A stretch of DNA of 62,592 bases from CALMFT01 sp964563595. GTDB lineage: Bacteria; Patescibacteriota; Gracilibacteria; Absconditabacterales; Absconditicoccaceae. The stretch is from the NCBI GenBank assembly GCA_964563595.1, contig CAZLWR010000003.1, forward strand, positions 1 to 62,592, in the 5' to 3' direction. Of this stretch, positions 33,488-43,885 are shown piece by piece. The notes beneath the pieces are model-generated. The model was not told the DNA's origin, searched no databases, and saw only the letters and a program-made list of their open reading frames with translations. The position numbers and the translations under genes are program-made. Position 1 is the stretch's first letter. Each line of letters begins with the position of its first letter.

Positions 33488-33631
33488 GAAAACGAAATTG
33501 ATAGAGTAAAAAATAACCTGATTCAATAGTCTATTAGAATACATAAAAAAGTAACATAACACTACAATCCCATATACTCTAAGGCAGACTTTCTATAAGA
33601 GTTACAAATTGACAAATTTTTTATATTACTA

Positions 33632-34729
33632 CTAATCATCTTGTTTCTTTTCTTTCTTCAGCAATTCAAAAGGAAGTTTTTTGATTCGATATAAGTAGAT
33701 ATGAAGACCAAAAAATAAAACAGCGAACCAGACAAATAGAATCAGCTTATCAATACTTCCATCTCCTAATAACAACAAAAGAAGCAACATTGTTAGCGTA
33801 AATCACCAGATTGGCCGCCTCACTTCAGCTCTTTTTAATCATAGTTTCATCAATCTATGATGCAAATGAGTGTAATCACCCTTCATAGGATTTTTTTTCA
33901 TCATAACTATCCTATTGAGGAAAACCCATATACTATCGCAAATTGGTAAAAATAGAACCAGTAGCATAGTTCCAAACTTTGCTCAACCAAGTAAGGACAA
34001 GGCACCAAGGGTAAATCCAATGAAGCTAATTCAACCATCTCTCAACACGCCTCGGGGTTTGTATTCAACGATAAGGTATACAAAACAACTAATAGCGAAT
34101 AAAATACATAATTGAGTGATACCGTTCATTAAAACAAGATCTTCTCATGTAACATGGTATAATACTAATACCACTGTTTGTATAATCAATGCTACCGCCA
34201 CATATCCGATGCTGGTTACACCGGCTGTCATAGCGTGAGAACCATCAAAGAAATTGAGAGCATTGATGAAGCCCAATATCCAAAACCATGAAAAAGCAAA
34301 ACCAGCAATAGGATGCATTTCAAATCAAAATAGTGTAATATTCTGATACATTCAGCTTATCCAAACATAAGCTCATACAAATAATATCTGCACTACTAGT
34401 CTGTACTTTGCTGGGATTCAAGTCATATCGCCCTTCCGATCTACGATGTCATTTATGAAATTAAATACGCCATATCAGGTAGCCAACAATAAGAGTCGTT
34501 TGATTTTTTCAATATGAAGCAGATCTGGGAAGAACAATAAAAGCCCACCCCACAAGCCGGCTATAAGCACTATTCATTGAAAATTTGGGACCTTGAATAA
34601 CCTTGGAGGTATCCAATCGTGTCATGGTCTATCTAAGATATTTAACTTTTTAAATATAAAAAGTCATAAAAGTGCGATGAGAATAACGACTACTCCATAG
34701 CCAATATAATAGATAAATTGTGCGGCCAT
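33632..34729 (-). CDS. MraY/WecA/TagO-like glycosyl-1-phosphate transferase
   Basis: ATG 34729 to TAG 33632-33634, 365 aa, with about ten membrane helices and many TGA-glycines. Motifs of the polyprenyl-phosphate glycosyl-1-phosphate transferases: FINDIVDRKGDMTGIPAK, GFINALNFFDGSHAMTAG, and HLHHRLMKLG (the conserved HHH loop of the WecA/TagO branch). It would transfer a sugar phosphate to undecaprenyl phosphate, starting a wall polymer that the LCP protein encoded nearby could attach. MraY itself is less likely because of the HLHHR motif. Confidence 0.85.
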
Positions 34730-34775
34730 ATGTTTATAAAAATAAATCTACTCATACAAGAACTCTGGCATTCAT

Positions 34776-35561
34776 TTAGGCTAGTAATATTGTCTTATGC
34801 TCTTGCGTCAGAATATTGTATTCTTCTCAAAAGTAAGACGCGGTATGGATATGCATGTCTTCAAATAAATCCATAACTTCGACATTGTAGTGTGCATGAT
34901 TATTTGCTAAGAGATTTGTTGCATCTATAGTAGTAAAAACATAATCGGACTGCAATAGTTTCTTGATGATATTGACTGGTCAACTTAGGTCATACAAATA
35001 CACTATCCTTAGTACTGTGAAAGGACTAGATGTGGACCTCTTGCCCTTATCATCAATAAACATTCCATAGTAAGACTCACGTGGACAATCCAACAGATTG
35101 AACTCCTCTGGAGTTATAATAGTTTTATGTGATGCTCAGAATGTTTCTTCAGATAATTCTTCTCTTGCTTCTTTTAGTACACTTGCATCAGCCATATTAT
35201 TGGCTCTATCAATAAACTTTTGCTTCACTCTCTCGCGATTTTCTATAGGTATAGTGAATCTTGTTTCAAATCATCCATCTCCCGTTCTTTTGAAGTCAGC
35301 TCAGCCCATTTTGCGTATTTCTTGATATCAATGTTCATTAAAGACTGCTCAGCCTCAAATCCCTGTAGCACGAAGTGATCAAGCCAGGTAATCACGATAA
35401 TTCATGATTAATATAGGGAACATCAATCCATGTAACTGATGATCGGGATCATCTACGCGTACTGCTCCTATTTCATGCAATACCGTTATTTTGATTCTTT
35501 CCCCAGAAAGCTTAGTAAGATTTGATCTCTTCTCTGTTCTAAAAATAGATGTACTATTCAT
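34776..35561 (-). CDS. hypothetical protein, 261 aa (NUDIX-like motif)
   Basis: ATG 35561 to TAA 34776-34778. Soluble. The segment LKEAREELSEETFG resembles the REUxEExGU core of a NUDIX box, but the upstream G-x5-E part is not evident, so hydrolase activity is only a suggestion. The N-terminal part (KITVLHEIGAVRVDDPD) contains alternating strands. It lies in a minus-strand run between the WecA-like gene and rlmH. I cannot assign a function. Confidence 0.6.
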
Positions 35562-35586
35562 ACTGCTTGTATAACAACTAAATTAT

Positions 35587-36048
35587 CTAATAATGATAAT
35601 TTTTACCAGTAATGATTTGCATACATCTGTAGATCTGCTCTAATACAACGAGTTTTATTAGTCCATGTGGCATAGTAACAGCCCCAAAACTCAAACTCAC
35701 ATCAACTATCTTCTGAAGTTTTTGCTCATCAAGCCCATATGGTCCTCAAATGATAAAAGTTATATCTTGTCAGTATATTTGTTTATCCTGAATCCATCTT
35801 TTCCATTGTTGAGTATCCCATATTTTTCACTCTTTACTGAGTAAGACTATGACAGCTCATCTTTTCTTTTCTTCTTCTATTTTTTCTTGAATTCATATAG
35901 TATCATATTGGATTATTTCCTCTGGATTGGTTTTTTTGCAGGGTTTACAAGATATAATCTGAATGGAGTTGCCTAGTCTTTTGATATATTCGGCAATACT
36001 CTCAGCAAAATGCTTGTCTCCATCAGATACACAGTAGATCTTTATCAT
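35587..36048 (-). CDS. rlmH: 23S rRNA pseudouridine-1915 N3-methyltransferase
   Basis: ATG 36048 to TAG 35587-35589, 153 aa, the usual size. The SPOUT C-terminal knot is clear: AVIVLLSKEGK, then ITFIIGGPYGL (SAM-binding glycines, the first of which is TGA-coded) and VSLSFGAVTMPHGLIKLVVLEQIYR. It methylates helix 69 of 23S rRNA. Its ATG overlaps the end of the small gene upstream (ATGATAA), so the two are probably translationally coupled. Identification is secure. Confidence 0.93.
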
Positions 36049-36263
36049 TTCAAATTGAGGGTGTTATAAATGAGCTGCTTTACTTCACCCACTGTTGTTC
36101 CATACTTTTTATTATCAATTTGCAAGGAATCATGATAGTAGCAATCACCTTCACGTAATAGTTGCTGTAAATCCATAATTTGATTTTGAGCAAAGGCTTG
36201 AAATACTTTTTGCACCCACTTAATTAGTGATGACTCGCTGTGTTTATCTCATCAATATGACAT
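36042..36263 (-). CDS. small hypothetical protein, 73 aa, coupled to rlmH
   Basis: ATG 36263 (MSYGGDKHSESSLIKWVQK; codons 4 and 5 are both TGA) to TAA 36042-36044, overlapping the rlmH start. It is soluble and helical, with a C-terminal part YGTTVGEVKQLIYNTLNLKG. No family recognised. The overlap with rlmH and the 26-base distance from ebfC argue that it is a real gene of the ebfC-rlmH operon. Confidence 0.65.
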
Positions 36264-36289
36264 TTAAAGCGTGTTTATGCAGACTTAAA

Positions 36290-36646
36290 TTACGTTAATC
36301 CAGGAATTTTTGGCATGCCGCCTCACATCATTCCACCGAGCATATCATTCGGATCAAAACCAAGTATTTCTTTAGTCTTCTCCATTGCTACTTGTTGAGC
36401 CTTTGTTTTTGCTTTTTTATAAGCACTCATGAAGGCGTTTTCAATCTTTTCTTTGTTTTCCACAGACAAAAGAGTCTCATCTTCTACTTTGACGTCAGTA
36501 ATATCCATTTCTCAAGACATATCTATCAGAATACCGTCTTCTCTAGATCTGATTATTAGATTTTTTAATGCTTCTTGTAGTTTTTTATACTTATCGTAGA
36601 GCTCTTTCATTTGCCCCATTTGACCAAACATAGACATATCCTGCAT
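36290..36646 (-). CDS. ebfC: YbaB/EbfC nucleoid-associated protein
   Basis: ATG 36646 to TAA 36290-36292, 118 aa. N-terminal helix (GQMGQMKELYDKYKKLQEAL), a short beta core (ITDVKVEDETLL), then a long helix (KIENAFMSAYKKAKTKAQQ) and a GGM-rich tail, the standard YbaB layout. These small dimers bind DNA. The usual dnaX/recR neighbours are absent; here it heads an operon with a small gene and rlmH. Confidence 0.85.
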
Positions 36647-36789
36647 AACAAATAATAAATAGGTTTGTTTAATACATAATTTTATTAGCAGTTGATACAA
36701 CAAAATTTAAGTTGATAATCCTATATGAAATAATATAGAGTAATGGGTATTTGTAAATAAGTTGTTTTATTAAATCCATTGTACGCAAC

Positions 36790-37563
36790 ATGGAATACAA
36801 TAATTACTCACCTCCCAGCATTTTGGAGAAAGTGTTGACAACACTGCTTGAAGGAGCAATAAGTCTTCTTGCAAGTGGTATAGATAAAATAGAATACGCA
36901 AGCGGGATCGGGCATGCAATTGAATGACTGCCTGAAGGCATTATAGATGTAGGATGATATTTTCTTATTCAAGAACCCTGAACAAATACCTATAGTCTTC
37001 AAATTAGCAAAAAGTTTTTGCTCAATGGGAATGACGGCAATGGAGATCAGGGTCTAAATGTAAAATACAGTAGTCCTAGCGATAAAAAACTCATCGTCAA
37101 TAAAATAGTGAGAATACAACAAATATATAATTTATTATATAAGTATAGAGGCAACATAGGATTTTCAAAGATTTTGACAAAGAATTACAAACTACTTAAC
37201 CATATACCAGAAGCTCCAGCTTGAGAACAAGCCTCCCCTTATTGTCCTGACTATCAAATCTTTATGAAAGACCTTTTAAATATTATCCATAAACTGTACA
37301 AGGGCGATTTGGAAGAACTAAAAAATGATATGGCAATTATAAGAAAATACATCATGCATCAAATAGAGACAAACATTTTGCTATCTGATCAGTATTTGCA
37401 TGCCAAATTGTCTCTCAATTCGGATCTTGGAGCAACAAATATGCACTCTGAGAGCGAACAGACGCTGAGAAAACAAGAGCTTTTAGATTTTATAGAGGAA
37501 GTAGAACAACAAATAAAATGCCAATCCTTCAAAATGCTCTTTAAAAAAAATGCAAAGTATTAA
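36790..37563 (+). CDS. hypothetical protein, 257 aa
   Basis: ATG 36790 (MEYNNYSPPSILEKV) to TAA 37561-37563. Residues 1-45 are amphipathic helix (LLEGAISLLASGIDKIEYA) followed by a Gly-rich turn; the C-terminal 100 residues are helical and charged (IHKLYKGDLEELKNDMA and ELLDFIEEVEQQIK), suggesting a coiled coil. No signal peptide or known domain. It is divergent from ebfC and convergent with the FemAB gene (15 bases between stops). Function unknown. Confidence 0.7.
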
Positions 37564-37578
37564 TAGTTCTGAGCTATT

Positions 37579-38625
37579 TTAATTGAATGCTTTATAAATC
37601 CAAGACCCTATGTTGTTAATAATGTAATCAAAGCTTCCAGCATACTCTATTTTTTGCCCACCGAATCCCATTTTAAATTGCGTGACATTAGCAAGCCGGT
37701 CATGCTCCTTCCCTATTCTACTGGCTCATAGCATGTCATACCATTTTAAATCTGCATCATGAGCATATTGTATAATATTTCGATGTAATAACTGACTAAA
37801 TCATTTGTTTCCATAGCTACGATCATTTCATCCATACAGATAAATAAGGACATCTTTATCCTGTAAACAGAATGCGGCACTTACTATAGTCACTACTCAA
37901 TTTGATAAAGACTTTACAACGAATAATTTCCCATATCCTTCTTTTAAGCTATCTGTTACCAATTTTTCCCGGGCTCACTTTCTTACTGCTCCAAATCACT
38001 TTGTTTCGCCTGTCGTTGTGTACAATTGGTAAAATAACTCATAATCTGACAGCTGAGAACTAAGTTCAAAAATTAATTTCCCATCACTGTTCTTAAGCTG
38101 ATTTTCTGCTTTTTTAATCTTCTCTTTAGTATTTTTAGATATCACTTCTCGAAGGTCTTCAGTACTTTTAGCAACATTAATAACAATAGTTGCATCAGGC
38201 AGATTATGTTTGACAGATGGCTTTAAACCTAGGCGATTAACATACTTTTCAAATACTTTCAGATTATTATATGTATTTTTGACGTGAACTTCGGAATTGA
38301 GTTTATAATCTGCAATAGTGTATTGTGACAACTGTTCCGTAAAACCAAATTGAATATATAGGGAAATGATCCGTTTATGCGGATAATATTCTGCGATTTT
38401 GTCTAGTATAAGTTTTCTAATGTTTTTGATCCACGATGCATCTAGTGGGTGATTTATTCCAAGAACCTGGTATCGGACTACTATTACTCAGAAAATGCTT
38501 TTATCTTTAACTATCACTTGATAACTACGACCAGCATGAGAAATTTCAAAACAAGGTTTAGCAAAAACAGAAGAATTTACATCCTTCCGCAATTGCGATT
38601 GATAGAAATTGTAGATATAATTCAT
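37579..38625 (-). CDS. FemAB-family aminoacyl transferase
   Basis: ATG 38625 to TAA 37579-37581, 348 aa. The two-lobed GNAT-like layout of FemX/FemAB is recognisable: AKSTEDLREVISKNTKEKIKK (the conserved basic helix after the first lobe), ELSSQLSDYELFYQLYTTT, SAAFCLQDKDVLIYLYGG and LKWYDMLGASR. These enzymes add amino acids from aminoacyl-tRNA to the peptidoglycan side chain or cross-bridge. With the FtsW/RodA, LCP and 3D-domain genes it supports a peptidoglycan-containing wall. Family assignment good; substrate unknown. Confidence 0.82.
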
Positions 38626-38650
38626 ATGCTACCAAGTGCTATAATTCAGA

Positions 38651-39055
38651 TTATTCTTCATCAGTATGAGCAGACTCTGGAGATTTAGAATGAGAATTAT
38701 CTGCATTTCCAGGATATGGTCTTCTCTCTCCTCTTTCTACTGGAGGTCTTTCTTCTTGGTATCTTACGGTGATAGGTCTTTCTCTAATAAGTTGTCCATT
38801 GAGTGCCTCAATCGCTTTAGCCGCATTTTCTTCAGCATCGTCACCATCAAACTCTACAAAACCAAATCCTCTTGATCTACCATCTTGATAATTTGTGACC
38901 ACAAAGGTACCAAAGCTTTTGTCATAACCCTTATCAGTCATCTCCGTGTAATGAGCAACTAATGGACCAAATTCTTCAAACATAGCAGTAAGGTCTTCGT
39001 TCTTGATAGATCGTGGCAGATTACCCACATACAAAATTTTTTTACTAATGCTCAT
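38651..39055 (-). CDS. RRM-type RNA-binding protein, 134 aa
   Basis: ATG 39055 to TAA 38651-38653. One RNA recognition motif: RNP-2 ILYVGNLP and RNP-1 RSRGFGFVEF, then AIEALNGQLI and ITVRYQEERP, with a short Arg/Glu/Ser-rich tail. An extended loop (TEMTDKGYDKSFGTFVVTN) is inserted before RNP-1. Bacterial RRM proteins of this type act as abundant RNA chaperones, often in cold response. All its glycines use GGN, none TGA, as might be expected of a highly expressed gene. The stop codon lies inside an ATAATCTGA copy. Confidence 0.9.
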   Translation of the reverse strand: MSISKKILYVGNLPRSIKNEDLTAMFEEFGPLVAHYTEMTDKGYDKSFGTFVVTNYQDGRSRGFGFVEFDGDDAEENAAKAIEALNGQLIRERPITVRYQEERPPVERGERRPYPGNADNSHSKSPESAHTDEE

Positions 39056-39121
39056 AACAATACATAGTACTAAATAGATATCTCCAAGTATAACTATATA
39101 AAAATAAAAAGCAAATATGGC

Positions 39122-39532
39122 TTAGTCACAATGATCATGACAGCAATGATGTTGATGTGTGTCAAAATAAAGGTTCACCCCATAGACCAAAATGATGATT
39201 ATAGATAGCTCCGGTAAGTGGAATTCAAATTGATTCATCGCCAGAGCCAAAATAATATGAATAACCAGAAAATCAAATATCATATACAGTAAAGGTTCTC
39301 CCACGATTCTTTTCCAGCTATATCGTTTTGTGCGTCAAATATTCAGCTTTGATCTCATAATCACATAAAAACATAATCAGAACAAAGATAATACTAAATG
39401 CAAACTCAAAGAAATCATTTCCGAAGTCAAAAACTGATTTCATTCCAGAACATGAAAAAAACCAATAACGGCGATCTCCGTCACCACCAAACTCATACAA
39501 CGATTAGCATTTTTTTGCAATAATTCAAACAT
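39122..39532 (-). CDS. membrane protein with His/Cys-rich tail, 136 aa
   Basis: ATG 39532 to TAA 39122-39124. Reading TGA as Gly joins two standard-code fragments into one protein with about four membrane helices (VVTEIAVIGFFHVL, ISLSLHLVLSLFGLCFYVIM, MIFDFLVIHIILALAM and LSIIIILVYGVNLYF). It ends in DTHQHHCCHDHCD: five His and three Cys in the last 13 residues. Such a tail is a likely site for Zn, Cu or Ni. It could be a metal transporter or sensor, but no transporter family is recognised. Confidence 0.7.
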
Positions 39533-39674
39533 AGTGATGCTTACCTAATAAAAGTAATTCATTTATGGTACTTTAAGTAAATCATCTATAATTAAAAGAA
39601 TAATATCAATTGACAAGTAATCATAAAATTTTACTAGCAAAGGACAGAAATAGAATTTATGATATCTTTTGATA

Positions 39675-40790
39675 ATGAATAGTAAGGCCCTGGAATATAT
39701 CACGAGTTATGGAGGTAAAGGATGAATATTACGTTATTTTTATGATTACTACCCCGCACTTCATCCCAATCTTCCTCCAATCTGGCTTATTAAGTATGGA
39801 GAAGAGGTTTCACAGAAAGTATACAAGGCATTGTTGGGCTCCAGAGAAGATTCACCGAATATATTAGTTCGCTGTAGTCATCAAAAAGATCGATTTTGAT
39901 TAGTAGATTTTCTACCCACTATGATGATACCTGATCCTGATTGGAAGCGAAGTAGTAGTTTTTTGAATAATAATCGTGGGGAGTTCCAAAAAAGTTTAGA
40001 CTGCTGTCTAGAAAATTGATTACGCCCCATTCATGAAAAGTATAAACCAGACTTACATATAATATTAACACCCTATCTCAAGCATACCTTATATACAGTT
40101 ACGGAACACCCCAACCAGCCAGACCATCTTTTTGTAGATACGGGGAGAATGGGCACTATCTTCTGAAGAGAAGTCACAGAGATAGTAAAAGGCAAAGTAC
40201 TTGCTCATGAACCATGAACTAGAGCACAACAAATATTAAAGCTTACAGAAAAAGTAAGAAGCCTCAATGTATTTGATGCTAATGAAAAGTTGCAGTATGA
40301 GATATGAGTTACAACACACTGAAAGCTGTATATTTTTCAGGTAAAGAAGTTCTCAGACACCTTCCCAGAGCTTCCCCTAGAAGCATTAGGGATAAAGACT
40401 CCAGTTCCATGGTGAACGACAAGAATCATGGGTAAACTACCCTCAACAAATGATGTATTCTATCATATGTATGATGATCATCTTGATGCAATCCGTAATG
40501 TATGTCAGGAACCCCATCCATCAGTTTTATTTTCATCTCTGCATGCAAATCCTTGAGTATCATTTGAGGTAGCACCACCGAACCTAAAGGGATTTATTTC
40601 TGAAATACAGTCAGCATTATTTCATAATCTTACTGCACCAGTGCAGGCAGTTCTTCAAAATGACTGATTTGCATTGCTCAATTATTCTCCGCCTAGATAT
40701 ACCAATCAACTTGTATCTACGCGTTTTGATAAAGGCGATATATATTGGGAAAGATTTACTTCAAAAAAGAAACAGCATTGAATATGGTAA
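39675..40790 (+). CDS. hypothetical protein, 371 aa
   Basis: ATG 39675 to TAA 40788-40790, with about a dozen TGA-glycines. It is soluble, with no signal peptide. The region VRSLNVFDANEKLQYEIGV, then KLYIFQVKKFSD, looks a little like an ATP-grasp or PEP-utilising enzyme fragment, but I see no convincing nucleotide site. A TTGACA at 39610-39615 may serve as its -35 element. Its last 35 bases overlap the end of the convergent gene at 40756-41580. Function unknown. Confidence 0.7.
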
Positions 40791-41580
40791 TTTCTTTTTT
40801 ATTTAAAGGTTTTGTAGCTGTGTCATAAGGAATTTTTTGCCCTGAAAGAATTTTCTTCAGAACTGGATAGTGCTGAGCTCACTTTTGTAGTTCCGCAATA
40901 AAATCTTCTATTCCAGCGTCTACGCTTGTTATACTTTCATCATGTAGCCACATAGCTCCATTGAGTTGTGAAAAATTATAAAGTAATGTTTCTTTAAAAG
41001 AAAGCTCATTAACTCCTCATCCCAAATTGTATAATGTATCGTTATATTCATTCCAATAGGTATGATACTCTTTGGCCAAACTATCAATTTTCGAGAGTCA
41101 TATAGAGCATACTTTGACTACATTATTTCCTCTATCGATTAAGCTTCGTTCATAGGTAGAGAGCTTATGTCCCTCCTTAGCATTGATATCGTAACAGTTC
41201 AGTAGAGAAACAATGTGCTGAATAAGATATTTCATAATCTGAAGAAAGTGCCTTCTCCTTTCGCATTGAAAGATAAATTCTTGGTAGACGGGTTTTACAT
41301 CGCCAACAGAAAATAGATCCATCAATTCATCTTGGGTTCTTGGTTTCGATAAGGATATTCAAGGTCTCAAAGTATACTGTTCTGCACTCAAGCGTCATTG
41401 GCCCATAAGATCTTGAAAAATATCATCATCTGATACAAGTCACTTTCAGGCCAAGAGCAATGAAATATCCTCTTGATTAAGTTTCACTGTATGGAGGAAT
41501 CAACTTTTCTCAACGCTAGCCCATCTCACTAAACTCCAGTCGTTTGAGCCGCTTCTCACTATCATATCATTTTGTTCCAT
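40756..41580 (-). CDS. hypothetical protein, 274 aa
   Basis: ATG 41580 (MEQNDMIVRSGSNDWSLV) to TAA 40756-40758. Soluble and helical, with FQCERRRHFLQIMKYLIQH and YERSLIDRGNNVVKV in the centre and a lysine-rich C-terminus (PLNKKEITIFNAVSFLK). No family recognised. It lies 30 bases upstream of uvrC on the same strand but reads away from it at its 3' end, overlapping the convergent gene by 35 bases. Function unknown. Confidence 0.65.
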
Positions 41581-41610
41581 TGTTTACGTCAATCATATAT
41601 AACTAAATTA

Positions 41611-42840
41611 TTACTTTCTTATCTCCATGCTCATTTGTTTTTTTCTATAACTATTAGCAAATCTATGTGCTTCGTCTCTTATTTTTATCAGAGTTTTATC
41701 AATTTCATCATAAGATAGTTCAAAAGCATTTACTGTAAATTCGAAACTAGCTTGTTTACCGTCATCTACTGCTCAATATCCTTGGTCCAGGACATATAAT
41801 ATTTCTTTTTCTCCATAAATCTTGCTTCTAGACTTACGTGCCGCACCTTTACCAAGTGCTACAAATTGAACACTTTTTAATAAGTCACTAGTAAGTATTC
41901 AAGAATTAAATAATTTGACAAGAACATCCAGTTGTTTTTGTCCTCCGTCGATAATAAATAGATCAGGAAGAAATTGTTTTGAGTCCGGAATGATAATCTC
42001 TCAGTTACTATTATTTCAAGTCTCTTGTTCAGTATTTCATTTCTTTGCTTTTATGTGTGCAAATCTCCTCGTCATACACTCTTTCAGACTATCATAATCA
42101 TCTCCACCTTTTGCGGCTTTTATCTTATATCTCCTGTAGCCTCTTTTTTCCAATATGGTACTAACCATGCAACTGAGTCAACCACTGGCCCACCCTCATG
42201 ATAAGTGTGATATATCTAATGCTTCTATACGATAGGGGTAGAAACCGAGACCATATCTTTGCTGCAATCACTTGAGAATATCATTCGCCAAACTATCTTT
42301 TTGCCAACTACTACTAGCAATAAAACTCGTAATAAAATTACTAAAATGCCTATCAAGCTCTTTCCAAGTAGCCTGCTTTACTTTCATGTCTTTTGAAAAA
42401 ACGATATCTCATTCTTGGGTGTTTTTCAGTAAGGGTAGCACTTCTCAAAACTCTAACTCAATGCTTGCGATAATCTGATCTTTATCAAGCTCCTCTTTTG
42501 ACTCACTAAATCTTAAAACATCCACCATTTTACCATGCTGGAAGACTATAATAACATATACCCATTTTGACTCTACCGAAATAATTTTCGCCACTATTCC
42601 ACTTAAGGGTTGATCAACTATAACTGTTTGTTTTTCGGTAAATTGATCAATATGATGATAAATATCTCTCAACTTTGCTGCCCATTCAAACTTCTCACTT
42701 ACGATACATGTGTTAATTTCTGCTAATAAGGTTGATTTTATCGAGTCAGTTTTTCCATGAAAAAAATCCTGGATCAACTTCATACTAGAAGCATATTCTT
42801 CGTGATAGGGTTTATTTGATGGGTTAACTTCACTGGTCAT
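41611..42840 (-). CDS. uvrC: UvrC C-terminal half (UVR and RNase H-like domains, no GIY-YIG)
   Basis: I start at ATG 42840 (TTG 42855 is possible; a TAA lies just upstream) and end at TAA 41611-41613, 409 aa. It opens near YHEEYASSMKLIQDFFHGK, corresponding to the link after the UvrC Cys motif, followed by the UVR motif (FEWAAKLRDIYHHID), then the UvrC homology/RNase H endonuclease region: IEALDISHLSGGWASGGLSCMV, PDLFIIDGGQKQL and IRDEAHRFANSYRK. The N-terminal GIY-YIG nuclease (about 190 residues) is absent, and htpX occupies the upstream DNA. So it could make the 5' incision only, unless the other half is encoded elsewhere. Confidence 0.88.
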
Positions 42841-42858
42841 AGGCAGATTATACAATTA

Positions 42859-43767
42859 TTAGTTAGACAATGCTTTATTATCTTCTCCATAAGTATATTT
42901 CAGCTTTTCTATTCTACGTGGTAAACTGGGATGAGTTGCAAAAAGCTCCATTCGTTTTCTTCCTCCTACTATTTTCATAGTAGCGAATTCATCATGAGGT
43001 ATTGATGCTTTGTCAGAAATCAGTAATAACTTTTCTAAAGCAGCAATCATTGGGCCTGCACCAAGCAATTTCGCAGATCCTTGATCGGCTTTGTACTCTC
43101 TGTATTGTGAAAACTGATTTACCACCAAGGAACCCAAAACACCAAACAACAATTCGCATACCAATGCTATAAGTGGATTATAATGCGATCTACCCTCACT
43201 ATCTGTTTTACCGCCTGCGATAAGCCTCGAAAGAAAGAATACAAAGGTATTCATAATCCCCTGCAATAAGGTCATTGTTACCATATCGCCATTGATAATA
43301 TGAGCCATTTCATGTCCTATGACTCAGCTTATTTCTTCATCAGTCATAGATCCTAGTAAACCAGTGCTTACCGCAACCAAGGCATTCGATTTACTAGGAC
43401 CTGTTGCAAAAGCATTGACTTCAGCAGACTCATAATACCCCACCTCGGGCATAGGAATTTGTTTTTCTGTACAAATATGCCTAATAACCTGATACAATTT
43501 CTGTAATCTGTGATCATAAGTGGGCAACAATGAAGGATCTAGGACCTGTATACCATACAGCTGTTTTGCAGTCGCTTTCGACATAAATAAGGAAACTAGA
43601 GCACCTCCAAATCCTATAATAACAGCATAAAACAAAATCCCTCCATAGTCTCATCCTAGTGTTATTCAAAAAAAATGCTCCAGTACAAAAAGCAGAATAT
43701 ATACTCCTATCATAATAAGTAAGTTTGTTAGGACAAGCAGTCCTATTCTTTTGATCCAATTTCACAT
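42859..43767 (-). CDS. htpX: M48 family membrane metalloprotease HtpX
   Basis: ATG 43767 (second codon TGA) to TAA/TAG at 42859-42861, 302 aa. Two N-terminal helices (LLVLTNLLIMIGVYILLFVL and GILFYAVIIGFGGALVSLFM), PEVGYYESAEVNAFATG, the zinc site VIGHEMAHI (first Gly TGA-coded), further helices, and QYREYKADQGSAKL with the third zinc ligand. Ends LFATHPSLPRRIEKL, typical of HtpX. It degrades misfolded membrane proteins. It lies 18 bases upstream of uvrC and 118 bases downstream of the serine protease gene, so the minus-strand genes may be co-transcribed. Confidence 0.95.
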
Positions 43768-43885
43768 TATGCGTAATAAGTAAGTAAAATTAACAACATT
43801 TACAAAATACATTATACCCTTGTGGAGGTATAAGATCTTTTATTTTTTTAATAGACTATGCAATAAGATATTGAAGTTAGTTTGA

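Noticed and set aside
34776..35561. NUDIX hydrolase
   Set aside because: Only the REELSEET part is seen; the upstream Gly and Glu of the box are not placed correctly, so it is annotated as hypothetical.
39675..40790. PEP-synthase or ATP-grasp enzyme
   Set aside because: Only a vague local resemblance; no nucleotide-binding or catalytic motif could be identified.
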